64,000 nt of DNA from Acidobacteriota bacterium (GCA_016211105.1 JACQSX010000033.1:62001-126000); one strand, 5' to 3'. Shown: positions 44,648-53,830, numbered from the stretch's first letter. Notes: a model not told the origin generated them from the sequence alone. A program made the numbers and translations.

Positions 44648-46537
44648 ATGTTCTCAGCCGTTGGAGCAGCTTACAAGAAATCCATCAGCCGCGGGAAAGG
44701 CCTATTCGCGATCTACTTGGCATCATTGCTATTAATTCCTATGAGCCCACTGCTCGCTGCGAATGAGCCGGATTTGATCGTTTTTAACGGTAAGATTGCC
44801 GTTGTGGACGAGGCAATGACCTTTGCCCAGGCAATGGCCATTAGCGGAGACACGATCATCAAGGTAGGCAGCAATAATGAGGTCCTGGCGTTGGCAGGTC
44901 CCCAGACGCAGAAACTAGATGTGAGTGGAAGAACCGTCATTCCGGCCATTGTGGACCCCCACCGACATATGACCGGCTTCAGGGCACAGGATTTCCCCGA
45001 GGCGCGCGGTATCCGCCTGCCGCCGAGTCAAGATAAAGTCGAAATTAAGAAAGGAATTTTGGAAGCCATCAAGAAGGCAGTTTCCGAGAAGAAGCCGGGC
45101 GAGTGGATCATTGTCAACCCAGCCGGAGTCGCGGCGCGGCAGATGATTCTCTATGGCGAGATCACTCGGGCCGAAATGGATCAGGTGTCTCCGAACCATC
45201 CCGTCATGCTTAACGAGTCAGGTTCCTCGGGAGCAAACAGCCAGATCCTGTTCAACAGCAAAGGTCGCGCGATCATAGAAAAGGAGTTTGGCGCCTTTGC
45301 GAAGTTTTCAGATAACGATATCCAAGAGGACGGAGTCAACCTCAGCGGGATGGTGGTCAAGGATATCATTTTGAAGGGTCGTGATAAGGACTACGCCCCG
45401 TCGATCAAGAAGTACCTCATGAGCAGTCTGTTGCCTCAGGGAATCGTGGCAGTCGGAACTCGCATCCTGCGAACTCCCCTCAACGCGCTTTTCATCCTGG
45501 ACAAGCAGGGAGAAATGCCCATTCGTTTTGGGTGGTTCTTCAGTGACGGCTCTTACTACAATCCGGAAGGCTTTTACAAGCGCTTCCCGAACATGGCTGG
45601 AGTAGGCAGCAAGTACCTCTGGGGCATCGGTAACGGCGAAGAGGTGACCGAATCCCCGACCACCGGACCCTGCATGACCATCCCCTGGCGGAATCCAGCC
45701 TTGATTGAGCATTACAAGAAGGCGGAACTCAATCTCTGCCGGTTGGAAAATCCTGTGATAAGGAACACGATCAAAGACCAGATCCAGTATGGAAGGGGGG
45801 TCGAATATCACGGCGCCGGAGACAAAACGATCGACCTCTTGTTGGGGATTGTTGAAGAGATTCAGCGTGAAACCGGGATGACCGATGAGCAGATCCGTGA
45901 GAAGCGGCTGACCATGGAGCACTTGAATACGGTCAGGATGGATCAGATGCCTCGCTTGAAGAAATACGGTTTCATCATGGCCAACACTCCAAATTACTTT
46001 ATGCGACAACTCGATAAGTCGATGCCTGCCAATATCGCCCAAAATTTAGGCGAACAGTACCTGAAGTGGCACCAGCCAGCCAAAAGTTTTCTCGACAATG
46101 GAATCCGCACCGTGATGTCTGAAATTGGTTACCCATTTGAGGCGCTGCAGTTATATGTGACACGGGAAGCGTGTTTTACTCCGCGGCTGCCCGAACAGGG
46201 AGATGTTGGCGTGGAGAAGTGCGCCAAGCTCGCTCCCGAACAGGCCGTGGATCGAAATACGGCTCTGAAAATGGCGACCCGGTGGCCCGCCTATTATCTT
46301 CTTAGAGAAAATGATATGGGTTCTCTCGAGGCCGGAAAGCTGGCAGACTTCATTGTTCTGGACCAGGACTATTTCACCATCCCGGAGAAGGAGATTGGAA
46401 AGACGCAAGTCCTGCTCACCGCCATCGGGGGTAAGGTTGTCTTTGCAGACCCCAAGTTTGGGTCCGTCGATAAGGCTCTATTCAAATCTCAGGAATACAT
46501 TGACTTAAAACGTCCTTCTCAAGAGGGTGGAATGTAG
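44648..46537 (+). CDS. secreted YtcJ-like amidohydrolase (paralogue 3)
   Basis: 629 residues from the ATG at 44648 with a perfect GGAGG site; an in-frame GTG at 44594 adds 18 residues. Signal peptide ending LLAAN. HxH is His-Arg-His here (DPHRHMTGF), unlike His-Trp-His in the other three. The barrel end has Ser-Glu (RTVMSEIGYPF). The shared cysteines are conserved (GPCMT, NLCR, REACF, VEKC). Followed after 78 bases by the cohesin-like gene at 46616 on the same strand, so the pair may be co-transcribed. More divergent than copies 1, 2 and 4. Confidence 0.87.
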   Translation: MFSAVGAAYKKSISRGKGLFAIYLASLLLIPMSPLLAANEPDLIVFNGKIAVVDEAMTFAQAMAISGDTIIKVGSNNEVLALAGPQTQKLDVSGRTVIPAIVDPHRHMTGFRAQDFPEARGIRLPPSQDKVEIKKGILEAIKKAVSEKKPGEWIIVNPAGVAARQMILYGEITRAEMDQVSPNHPVMLNESGSSGANSQILFNSKGRAIIEKEFGAFAKFSDNDIQEDGVNLSGMVVKDIILKGRDKDYAPSIKKYLMSSLLPQGIVAVGTRILRTPLNALFILDKQGEMPIRFGWFFSDGSYYNPEGFYKRFPNMAGVGSKYLWGIGNGEEVTESPTTGPCMTIPWRNPALIEHYKKAELNLCRLENPVIRNTIKDQIQYGRGVEYHGAGDKTIDLLLGIVEEIQRETGMTDEQIREKRLTMEHLNTVRMDQMPRLKKYGFIMANTPNYFMRQLDKSMPANIAQNLGEQYLKWHQPAKSFLDNGIRTVMSEIGYPFEALQLYVTREACFTPRLPEQGDVGVEKCAKLAPEQAVDRNTALKMATRWPAYYLLRENDMGSLEAGKLADFIVLDQDYFTIPEKEIGKTQVLLTAIGGKVVFADPKFGSVDKALFKSQEYIDLKRPSQEGGM

Positions 46538-46615
46538 GCGCCTGTCCGGGAAAGTTCGAAGTCGTCGTCTTTCCGACCTCTGGCCCGGAAACGCGCCGGC
46601 AAACTAGGGGGACTC

Positions 46616-47155
46616 ATGTGGGCAATTTGGCTAATTGGAACCGTCATCTCTTCTCTCCTAACCTTCGGTTCCACCGCAGGCCAATCGACGGGCAGCCACT
46701 TGAGTGTTGGCACGGACAAATCACCTCCGGGAGAACAAGTTTTTATTGCTTTGAATCTGGTTCCGGCGCCGGAGGATGAGTTTCGGGCAGTTCGTGTGGA
46801 GATCCGTTTTCCTAAGAATTTACTCTCCTTTGAAGAAGCAAAAAAGGGCGCCGCGCTTGTAGCCGTGGGGGGGGAGCTTTTGACGACGCAGGGAGAAAAT
46901 AAACAGGATTCTGCACAAACCACCCTCAGTATTCAGGGCAAGTCGGATCAACCGATTGCGGCTGGTGTTTTGGCGTATCTGACGTTTAAGGTTTCCAGTC
47001 AGGCGCCGTTGGGAGAAAAAATCGCACTAAAAACTCTGGCTGACGGTAGCTTACAGCAGGATCTGGCTGACACAAAGCCTCTTAAGGTATTAGATGGATC
47101 TGTTGAGGTCGTGGACCAACCTCGTATGTTCGCCTGTTTTTTTTACATGCATTGA
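46616..47155 (+). CDS. secreted cohesin-like protein with CFFYMH terminus (A)
   Basis: 179 residues: signal peptide (about 1-22), one cohesin-like beta-sandwich (GTDKSPPGEQVFIALNL; EIRFPKNLLSFEEAKKGA; AAGVLAYLTFKVSSQAPLG) and the exact C-terminus Phe-Ala-Cys-Phe-Phe-Tyr-Met-His. Cohesin-type domains usually bind dockerins, but no dockerin was seen. GGGGGACTC precedes the ATG. It follows amidohydrolase 3 by 78 bases. The T run in the terminal codons (eight T) makes the locus slippage-prone, as in the relic at 27279. The role of the terminal peptide is unknown; Cys, Met and His could bind metal or be modified. Confidence 0.75.
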   Translation: MWAIWLIGTVISSLLTFGSTAGQSTGSHLSVGTDKSPPGEQVFIALNLVPAPEDEFRAVRVEIRFPKNLLSFEEAKKGAALVAVGGELLTTQGENKQDSAQTTLSIQGKSDQPIAAGVLAYLTFKVSSQAPLGEKIALKTLADGSLQQDLADTKPLKVLDGSVEVVDQPRMFACFFYMH

Positions 47156-47210
47156 AAACTGGATCACTTTTACATTAAAGCCACGCTCCGATGCTTCCTT
47201 CAGGGGAGCT

Positions 47211-47936
47211 TTACGATGGGCGCGAAGACAGGTAGGTTGCCAGTAGATGGATCCCGTACGTCGCCGCCTCCGCAGGACCCATCTGCTGGCTGTCGAAGAG
47301 AAACTGTTTACAAGCGCGCAGCGCAGCTTGGTCAGCCTTCAGGAGAAGGGATACCCACGCTTCAACTTCCGCCTCAAGTTTTGAAGCGGGAACGACGCGA
47401 TTAATCATACCCAGCCGTTCCGCCTCCGCAGCGTCGATCTCCATCCCTGTCAGCACCATTTCTGTCGCCTTCTTCCGGGGAATCCACCGCGACAAATAGG
47501 ACATGACCACGGCCGGGGGAAGCCCCCCCTTGATTTCGGGAAAACCAAAGCGCGCGTTATCCGCGGCTATACTCAGGTCAGCCCGGGTGGCCAAGCCGGC
47601 TCCAAAACCGAGCGCTCGTCCCTGAACCACCGCAATCGTAATCTCAGCAAGAGAAGAAAGGAGGTCATTCACGGTTGTGATCTTGCGCAAGTTGTCTCGG
47701 ATCTGCATGGCGGTCGGCCGCGTGGCTGCAGTGGAATGGCCTTCGCGGCCCCGGCAGAAGTCTTCACCTGCCCCACGCAGCAGAACGATGCGCGTATCCT
47801 GCTGCGCCGCGACCTGCTTCAAGGCGGTAATCATTTCATCCATAGTTGCATCATCAACCGTGTTTCCTTTTTCAGGCCGGTTAAGAGTGACAGTAACCAC
47901 GCTGTTTTTTCGCTCTACAAGAAGTCCCTGCGCCAT
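47211..47936 (-). CDS. enoyl-CoA hydratase/isomerase family protein
   Basis: 241 residues from the ATG at 47936 (AAGGAGAGAGG upstream); an in-frame ATG at 47978 adds 14 residues. Crotonase fold: VTVTLNRPEKGNTVDD, oxyanion loop region RGAGEDFCRGREG, GRALGFGAGLATRADLSIAADNARFGFPEIKGGLPP. One catalytic glutamate of true hydratases is in FPEIKGG; the other position (AGEDF) is variable in this superfamily. Probably handles a CoA thioester in a ring-cleavage or beta-oxidation-like route. Convergent with cohesin-like A. Confidence 0.9.
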   Translation of the reverse strand: MAQGLLVERKNSVVTVTLNRPEKGNTVDDATMDEMITALKQVAAQQDTRIVLLRGAGEDFCRGREGHSTAATRPTAMQIRDNLRKITTVNDLLSSLAEITIAVVQGRALGFGAGLATRADLSIAADNARFGFPEIKGGLPPAVVMSYLSRWIPRKKATEMVLTGMEIDAAEAERLGMINRVVPASKLEAEVEAWVSLLLKADQAALRACKQFLFDSQQMGPAEAATYGIHLLATYLSSRPS

Positions 47937-48160
47937 GATCCTCTCTCCTTCATCCTCAACAGATGTGGAACCAAACACAAAACCCGTCCGGACCGATGAC
48001 CGATCGGACTACCTTCCGCCCCTGCCAACCGCCGATTCTTGTATCACTAGCGAACCTTCCTGACAAGTAGATGCATTCCGGCGCTTAGTACTTAGATTCA
48101 TAAATAAGGTTCCTGCGCAAACTTGCAAACACCCTGTGGCATCCAACCGCTAGGTTTTCG

Positions 48161-48188
48161 TTGACTCGGCGCCACAGTGCGTTATAAA
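48161..48188 (+). promoter_or_regulatory. sigma-70-type promoter of the molybdenum hydroxylase gene
   Basis: TTGACT at 48161-48166 and TATAAA at 48183-48188 are separated by 16 bases, about 40 bases upstream of the ATG at 48231. A ribosome site GAGG lies seven bases before the start. This is the best promoter-like sequence I found in the window. Confidence 0.55.
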
Positions 48189-48230
48189 AACGCGTGTCTC
48201 TCAGGCAGGCAAACTTTACGAGGTAAATGA

Positions 48231-50654
48231 ATGAACGACACAACCGCAGTTGCAGCTCCACCCAAGAGCAAGTTCGTAGGAAAGAGCGTCAAGAGAAAAG
48301 AAGATTATGACGTTCTGGTTGGCAAAGAGCGCTACACCGCAGACTTCAAGCTGCCCAACATGCTCTACGCAGCCATCTATCGGAGTCCCTACGCTCACGC
48401 CAAAATTGTCGATGTCGACCTACGTAAGGCGCTGGAATTGCCCGGCGTGGTCATGGGTTTGACCGCAAAGGATATTCCAGCCCATGTCAAGCCGATGCCG
48501 CCATTTCCTTTTCAAAGCAGGGATCCATTCCGAAAAGGGAATCCCACCATCAAATTTTTTAACCATCACTGCCTGGCCAAGGACAAGGTACGTTTCGTGG
48601 GTGAAGCAGTGGCCGTGGTTGTTGCCGTCAATCGCTACGTCGCAGAGGACGCTATAGAGTTGATCACGGCTGAATACGAACCTTGCGTGCCGATAACGGA
48701 CGCAGAGGCAGCTCTAGAAAACACCGAGCATCTGCTGTACGAGGAATGGGGCGATAACTTGATGCTCAAGTTCAAAGTAACTGGAGGCGACGTTGATGGC
48801 GCTTTCCGCCAGGCCGACCTCGTGGTCAAAGAACGAATTAAGAGCTCAAGATTCACCGGCACACCGATCGAGCCTCGTGCGATCACCGCTCACAAGGACC
48901 CCGAGACAGACCTGCTCACCGTGGTCGATTCCACGCAGATTCCTCACAATCTCAGTACGCTGATTGCTGAAACTCTCAATTTGCCGAATATAACGGTAAG
49001 AGTGATCGCGCCACGGGTAGGTGGCGGCTTCGGCCAGAAATGGGACTTCTATCCCGAGGAAGTTCTGATTCCTTTGCTGTGCCTGCTTACCGAGAGACCG
49101 ATTCAATGGGTCGAGACGCGCAGCGAACACATGAAGGCGACCCACCACGCTCGTGACCAGGTCCATTACATCGAAATCGCAGTAAAAAAAGATGGTACCG
49201 TTCTTGCGGTCAAGGACAAAATCATCGCAGACCTGGGGGCAGCTTACCCGAACGGCGGACTCGCCTCGATCGTGACCACAACGATGTTTGTGCCGGGCGC
49301 TTATAAGATCCGCAATTACCAGGGAGAGGTTTGCGGTGTGGTGACCAATAAAACTTCGTATGGGGCTCATCGGGGTTTTGGAAAGTCCGAGGCGGCGTAT
49401 GTGATTGAAAGGGCGATGGACATTGTGGCGAATCGTCTCAACATGGATCCCGCCGAGGTCCGCTTCAAGAATTTCATCCAGCCCGGGGAGTTTCCCTACA
49501 TTTCTGTGACCGGAACCCGCTATGACAGCGGCAACTATCCAGAAGCGTTGCGCAGAGCCTTAGAATTAGCAAACTATCAGCAACTGAGACAGCAACAGGC
49601 AACTTCAAGAAACGAGGGGCGGTACCTGGGCATCGGCATGTCCCTGGTTATCGAACCTTCCAGCTCAACCCGAATGGGCTCCTACAATCCAGGATATTAC
49701 AGCCTCACGCTTCGCATGGATCCGACAGGAAAAGTGTATGTCTTCACCGGTGGAAATGACGAAGGACAGGGGCACAAGACTACGATTGCTCAACTCGTGG
49801 CCGACGAAGTGGGCGTGGGACTTGATGACATTTATGTGCTTGAAGGAGACAGCCTGGAGTGCCCGTATGGCTCAGGCTCCTATTCCAGCCGGTTTGCGGT
49901 TGTTGGTAGTTCCGCAGCAATCTTGGCAGGACGCCAGCTTCGAGATAAAATCCTGCGCATCGCGTCCGGTCTCTTGAAGGAGCCACAGGAAAGCCTTGAA
50001 ATTAGTGATGGCCGCGTTTACTCAACACTTCGGCCCGAGCATAGCCTCAGCATCGTCGAAGTAGCCAAAACCGCATATTTCGCAATCTATCTACTCCCGG
50101 AAGGGATGGAACCCGGACTGCAACTGACCTATCACTACCGCGATCCCAACATCACCTTTCACGCGGATGAGCGTGGCCGGGTCGCGATGTTTTCCAGCGT
50201 CCCCTATGACGCCAATCTTGCAGTCGTGGAGGTAGATTTAGAAACCGGGCAGCTCAAAATCTTGAAATACATTTCAGTACACGATTGCGGAAGTCTGATC
50301 AACCCAGCCATTGTAGAAGGTCAACACATTGGGGCTCTGGTGCATGGCCTTGGAGGCGCCCTCTACGAGGAGATCCTCTATGATAAAAATGGTCAGTTAC
50401 TAACGGAGAATTTCAAGGATTATATTGTGCCTACCGCTATGGAAGTGCCGGTGTTCACCCTGGATCACTTGATCACACCGAATCCCTTTACGCCCTACGG
50501 TTCCAAAGGAGCAGGAGAAACGGGAACCGTGGGTCCACCGGCTGCTTTGGCGAACGCTCTAGAAGACGCTTTGAGGCCACTCGGCAAGAAGATACGGACA
50601 CTCCCACTCAGCCCGAACTACATTTGGAGCACTGCCTGCGGAGAGGCTACATAA
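48231..50654 (+). CDS. molybdenum hydroxylase large subunit (XDH/CoxL superfamily)
   Basis: 807 residues. N-terminal a/b hammerhead domain (KRKEDYDVLVGKERYTADFKLPNM), then the two molybdopterin-binding domains with GGGFGQKWD, SYGAHRGFGKSEA and the catalytic-type Glu in SKGAGETGTVGP. The active-site loop is not the CSFR form of form I CO dehydrogenase, so CO oxidation is unlikely; an aromatic, heterocyclic or aldehyde hydroxylase is more probable. No small or medium subunit adjoins it; CoxM/CoxS are 18 kb away on the other strand. Flanked by crotonase and cohesin-like genes. GAGG precedes the ATG. Confidence 0.93.
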   Translation: MNDTTAVAAPPKSKFVGKSVKRKEDYDVLVGKERYTADFKLPNMLYAAIYRSPYAHAKIVDVDLRKALELPGVVMGLTAKDIPAHVKPMPPFPFQSRDPFRKGNPTIKFFNHHCLAKDKVRFVGEAVAVVVAVNRYVAEDAIELITAEYEPCVPITDAEAALENTEHLLYEEWGDNLMLKFKVTGGDVDGAFRQADLVVKERIKSSRFTGTPIEPRAITAHKDPETDLLTVVDSTQIPHNLSTLIAETLNLPNITVRVIAPRVGGGFGQKWDFYPEEVLIPLLCLLTERPIQWVETRSEHMKATHHARDQVHYIEIAVKKDGTVLAVKDKIIADLGAAYPNGGLASIVTTTMFVPGAYKIRNYQGEVCGVVTNKTSYGAHRGFGKSEAAYVIERAMDIVANRLNMDPAEVRFKNFIQPGEFPYISVTGTRYDSGNYPEALRRALELANYQQLRQQQATSRNEGRYLGIGMSLVIEPSSSTRMGSYNPGYYSLTLRMDPTGKVYVFTGGNDEGQGHKTTIAQLVADEVGVGLDDIYVLEGDSLECPYGSGSYSSRFAVVGSSAAILAGRQLRDKILRIASGLLKEPQESLEISDGRVYSTLRPEHSLSIVEVAKTAYFAIYLLPEGMEPGLQLTYHYRDPNITFHADERGRVAMFSSVPYDANLAVVEVDLETGQLKILKYISVHDCGSLINPAIVEGQHIGALVHGLGGALYEEILYDKNGQLLTENFKDYIVPTAMEVPVFTLDHLITPNPFTPYGSKGAGETGTVGPPAALANALEDALRPLGKKIRTLPLSPNYIWSTACGEAT

Positions 50655-50752
50655 CCGGATTCTCTTCCTAATGGTCGGTTCTTTCGTTAAAAGTGATGGC
50701 GGCGAACCAGCTACCATCGCGCCCGCCACCGCCATGCTGCGGCCTTACCTCA

Positions 50753-51352
50753 CTAGTGCATATAGAAGAAGCATGCAAAGATGACGGGAACCGCAATGGT
50801 TTCGATTTCCCCATTGGCTGCTACCAAGTTCATCGTTTTGGGAGGATTGTCAGTGGTCAGAGCCTGAGCCCGATTCTCCAAGGAGATCTTTTGTCCCACA
50901 TCAACTCCGTCCAAGATTTTGAACACGAGGTTGGCGATGACCCCGCCGGGAAGTGGCTTCCCCGCCTTATTCTCAACCTTAATTTCCACGATTGACCTGT
51001 CGGCGTTCTTGTCGTCATTCTTGACCGCGGTATGCAGCTCGACATCGCCTGAGTCGGCTGATGCGCCTCTCTTGGCCTCTTCAAACGCGAGTTGTTTCGT
51101 AGGGAAAGTGACTTCCGCCAGCACGCTCCCCACTTGAACTCCAACGCCAGGGCTGAAAATAAGAGGTACGAAAGCTTGACCACCCGGATTTGACTTATCG
51201 TACCCAAGATCCAGACGCGTTGACGCTGTCCCTTCTGATTGTTGCGCAGCGGCCACCACGAGGGTTGAAAGCCACAACAACATAAACACGGTTACCCTGG
51301 CCGGCACTTTGATAGATGCGGTCTGTCTGTGGTTTTGTTCAATGACTCTCAT
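50753..51352 (-). CDS. secreted cohesin-like protein with CFFYMH terminus (B)
   Basis: 199 residues: signal peptide with hydrophobic core at about 17-36 (ends VAAAQ), cohesin-like domain (LGYDKSNPGGQAFVPLIF; VTFPTKQLAFEEAKRGAS; GGVIANLVFKILDGVDVG) and C-terminal Ile-Phe-Ala-Cys-Phe-Phe-Tyr-Met-His. Codons of the terminus (TGC TTC TTC TAT ATG CAC) differ from those of A at every codon with a synonymous choice. GGGAG precedes the ATG. Downstream of C by 122 bases in the UbiD-C-B unit. It converges on the hydroxylase gene. Confidence 0.75.
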   Translation of the reverse strand: MRVIEQNHRQTASIKVPARVTVFMLLWLSTLVVAAAQQSEGTASTRLDLGYDKSNPGGQAFVPLIFSPGVGVQVGSVLAEVTFPTKQLAFEEAKRGASADSGDVELHTAVKNDDKNADRSIVEIKVENKAGKPLPGGVIANLVFKILDGVDVGQKISLENRAQALTTDNPPKTMNLVAANGEIETIAVPVIFACFFYMH

Positions 51353-51474
51353 GTTCTCGACTCTCCCGCGGCTGATCGACCAATTTCACCTGAGACTCCT
51401 GGCTGGGCCGTAATCTGCAAAGCGCCTTCGTCAATCTCTGTCCCGCGCGTTTGACATTAAAAACCTACAACACC

Positions 51475-52062
51475 TCAATGCATGTAAAAGAAACAACCAA
51501 AGGTCGAAAGCACACCCCCGGAAATTTTTATTTCTCCGTCCTTACCCGAGATTGGAACCACTGGTTTGGAAGGGTGGTCCGCTGTGAAAGCGCTGGTCAC
51601 GTTCCTCAAGTTGACCGTCTGCATTCCCGGGGCGCTTTCAAGAATCTTGAACACCAGCTTGGTAATCAAACCAGCCGGGATCTCCTTTCCTTCCTTGCTT
51701 GTCACCATCACCTCTAGAATCAAATTCTCAGCATTCGTCTCATCGGGCTTTACGAGAGTTTCTATCTCAGCGTTTGCCGATTCGGCCGACATGCCTTTTC
51801 TTGCAATCTCGAAAGAAAGGAGTTTGATGGGGAAGGTAATTCCGCTCTTGATGGTGCCTATCTTCACGCCCTCCGGCACACTCAAAGTCATGGGTATCAC
51901 GACCCAACTTCCGGGTGCCGCTTTGTCCGAACCCAGATCGATGCTGGTGACAGTCGCTGCACCCTCCTGTTGTGGCTCGCAGGCCGCTGCGGGAGACGAG
52001 AGCGTCATAAAGATCCAGCCAAGTCCCGCGATGCTCAACGTCTTCATGCCAATCTTGATCAC
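51475..52062 (-). CDS. secreted cohesin-like protein with CFFYMH terminus (C)
   Basis: 195 residues from a GTG at 52062 (GGAA just upstream); Met6 at 52047 is an alternative. Signal peptide ending SPAAA, with Cys next, so a lipoprotein is possible though the lipobox is weak. Cohesin-like domain (GSDKAAPGSWVVIPMTL; ITFPIKLLSFEIARKGMSA; PAGLITKLVFKILESAPG) and end Phe-Gly-Cys-Phe-Phe-Tyr-Met-His. It starts 13 bases after the UbiD stop, so both are surely on one transcript. It is more similar to B than to A. Confidence 0.75.
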   Translation of the reverse strand: MIKIGMKTLSIAGLGWIFMTLSSPAAACEPQQEGAATVTSIDLGSDKAAPGSWVVIPMTLSVPEGVKIGTIKSGITFPIKLLSFEIARKGMSAESANAEIETLVKPDETNAENLILEVMVTSKEGKEIPAGLITKLVFKILESAPGMQTVNLRNVTSAFTADHPSKPVVPISGKDGEIKISGGVLSTFGCFFYMH

Positions 52063-52075
52063 TTCCGGCCGTCGC

Positions 52076-53524
52076 TTAAATCGCTTTTGGCAGCTTCACC
52101 TTGCCGAGAGGCGGGAGCCCATAGTCGGTCCACTTGGCAACGACCCGCTCCAGGTACTCCCGCGGAGGCAGGGAAATATCAGGATACTTCCATTTCTTGG
52201 TCGCGTCTATGATGACCTTGGTCCCCCGTAAATCGCCGGGAACAGCATCCGGTGGAAGGGACGAGGGATCCAGCTCCGTTGCTGCCGTGTCCGAAATAAA
52301 GCGCATATCCTTGTCGGGACGGACATGCCAGGATAGCGCCCAGTCGCGCATGAAGGGATCTCGGATATCAACGTTTTCGTCAGTCACTACAATCCACTTG
52401 AAATAACTCATGCCCATATAACCAAGCACTCCGAAGACCAACTGGTCTACATGGCCCGTGTACATTTTCTTCAGGCTTACCCACAACATGGCGGTGCAAC
52501 CTGAGGCCTCGATTGCATGCAAGTCAACGATTCCCGGTATGCTCAAGTTCTGCCTGAGGTGTTTCAGCATGCTGGCTTCCAGGAGGTTTCGCTTGATCAT
52601 GCTGCTCTCGCTGGGTGGAAATTGGCTGATCAGGCCAAGGACAATGGGATCTTTGCGGTGGGTAACGCACTTGGCGCAAAACACGGGACCGAGGCGTTCC
52701 CCGGCCACGTAACCGGTGAACTCTCCGAAAGGACCCTCCGACTCCAGGGCATCGGTCAAGATTTCCCCCTCTACGACAATTTCGGCGGTAGCTGGAACTT
52801 CAAGATCGACTGTTTCACACTTGACCAATTCGACCGCCTTGCCCCGAATGCCGCCGGCTACCGCCAACTCGTCGATGCCAAAACGAGACGGCGCCACCAA
52901 ATACTGCACGGGGTCTGCGCCGATAAACAAAGCTGCCGGCATAGCCTTTCCGCGCAGCTTCCACTTGGCGTGGTGAATGGCGCCATAACGATCCGGCGCC
53001 CCAAACAGCACTCCGGTCTTGTTGCGCCCTTTGATCTGACAGCGGCGGATGCCGATATCCCGCACGCCGGTGTCCGGATCTTTGGTGACCCACATCGGAG
53101 TAAGATAAGGCCCGGCATCCTTGGTAGGCGTCCAAACGGGGATCGGAAAGGACAACAGGTTGACTTCTTTAGGCCCCAAAATCACCTCTTTGCAAGGCCC
53201 CGAATCGACCATCACGGCTTCAATCGGATGGTTGATTCCATGCATCAATCTCTCGTAAATCTCAGTAGGCACAGGATCACACTTAAGAGCCGTAGCGATC
53301 ATCTGTGTGGAGGCAGCAATGACGCCCGAGACAACACGCCCGCCCGGATATCCCTTGATATTGCGGAAGCCGAGGCCAAAGCGCTGTTCTTCGGGCAGCG
53401 CAAGAAACATCATCCGGCCAATAGCGGCAATCTCACTATCCTTGTCGACTTCCTTGTCAATCCAGTGAAGTAAACCCCTCTGCTCTAGGACTTCCAGATA
53501 AGCGCGCAAACTCTCATAGGGCAT
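52076..53524 (-). CDS. UbiD-family decarboxylase (2)
   Basis: 482 residues. The N-terminus PYESLRAYLEVLEQRGLL matches copy 1. The catalytic glutamate pair is in ESEGPFGEFTGY, and GIRRCQIKGRNKTG is the equivalent of the cofactor-binding stretch. AAAGGAGGA precedes the ATG. First gene of an operon with cohesin-like C and B, an odd pairing of a cytoplasmic enzyme and secreted proteins. It needs prenylated FMN, whose synthase UbiX must be encoded elsewhere. Confidence 0.93.
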   Translation of the reverse strand: MPYESLRAYLEVLEQRGLLHWIDKEVDKDSEIAAIGRMMFLALPEEQRFGLGFRNIKGYPGGRVVSGVIAASTQMIATALKCDPVPTEIYERLMHGINHPIEAVMVDSGPCKEVILGPKEVNLLSFPIPVWTPTKDAGPYLTPMWVTKDPDTGVRDIGIRRCQIKGRNKTGVLFGAPDRYGAIHHAKWKLRGKAMPAALFIGADPVQYLVAPSRFGIDELAVAGGIRGKAVELVKCETVDLEVPATAEIVVEGEILTDALESEGPFGEFTGYVAGERLGPVFCAKCVTHRKDPIVLGLISQFPPSESSMIKRNLLEASMLKHLRQNLSIPGIVDLHAIEASGCTAMLWVSLKKMYTGHVDQLVFGVLGYMGMSYFKWIVVTDENVDIRDPFMRDWALSWHVRPDKDMRFISDTAATELDPSSLPPDAVPGDLRGTKVIIDATKKWKYPDISLPPREYLERVVAKWTDYGLPPLGKVKLPKAI

Positions 53525-53830
53525 CCTAATCCTCCTTTGCTGTGCGCCTTAAACCGCTCAAACATCCGTTCCAATCCTTCCGCTCAAGCGATCAATGATT
53601 GCCAACGGACCGGCGCGCCTTTGGGAATGCGGGCGCATCATATACCAGTATTCCGCCTAGGTGCAAACACGTAAATCGTATGTCGCCATCGAACGCCACA
53701 CGATGTTAATGCCATCCATTGGTACGCCCTTTGCATCCAACACAAGAGACCAACTTTCCATAACCAAAGAGGGGTGCGCGAACCGGTGGCCCGCCGGTGA
53801 GCTGCCGAGCTGCGAGAACTGTCCGAGAGC

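Noticed and set aside
48231-50654. Carbon monoxide dehydrogenase large subunit, form I
   Set aside because: The active-site loop is AHRGFGK and lacks the cysteine of AYRCSFR, although CoxM, CoxS and CoxG homologues exist in the window.
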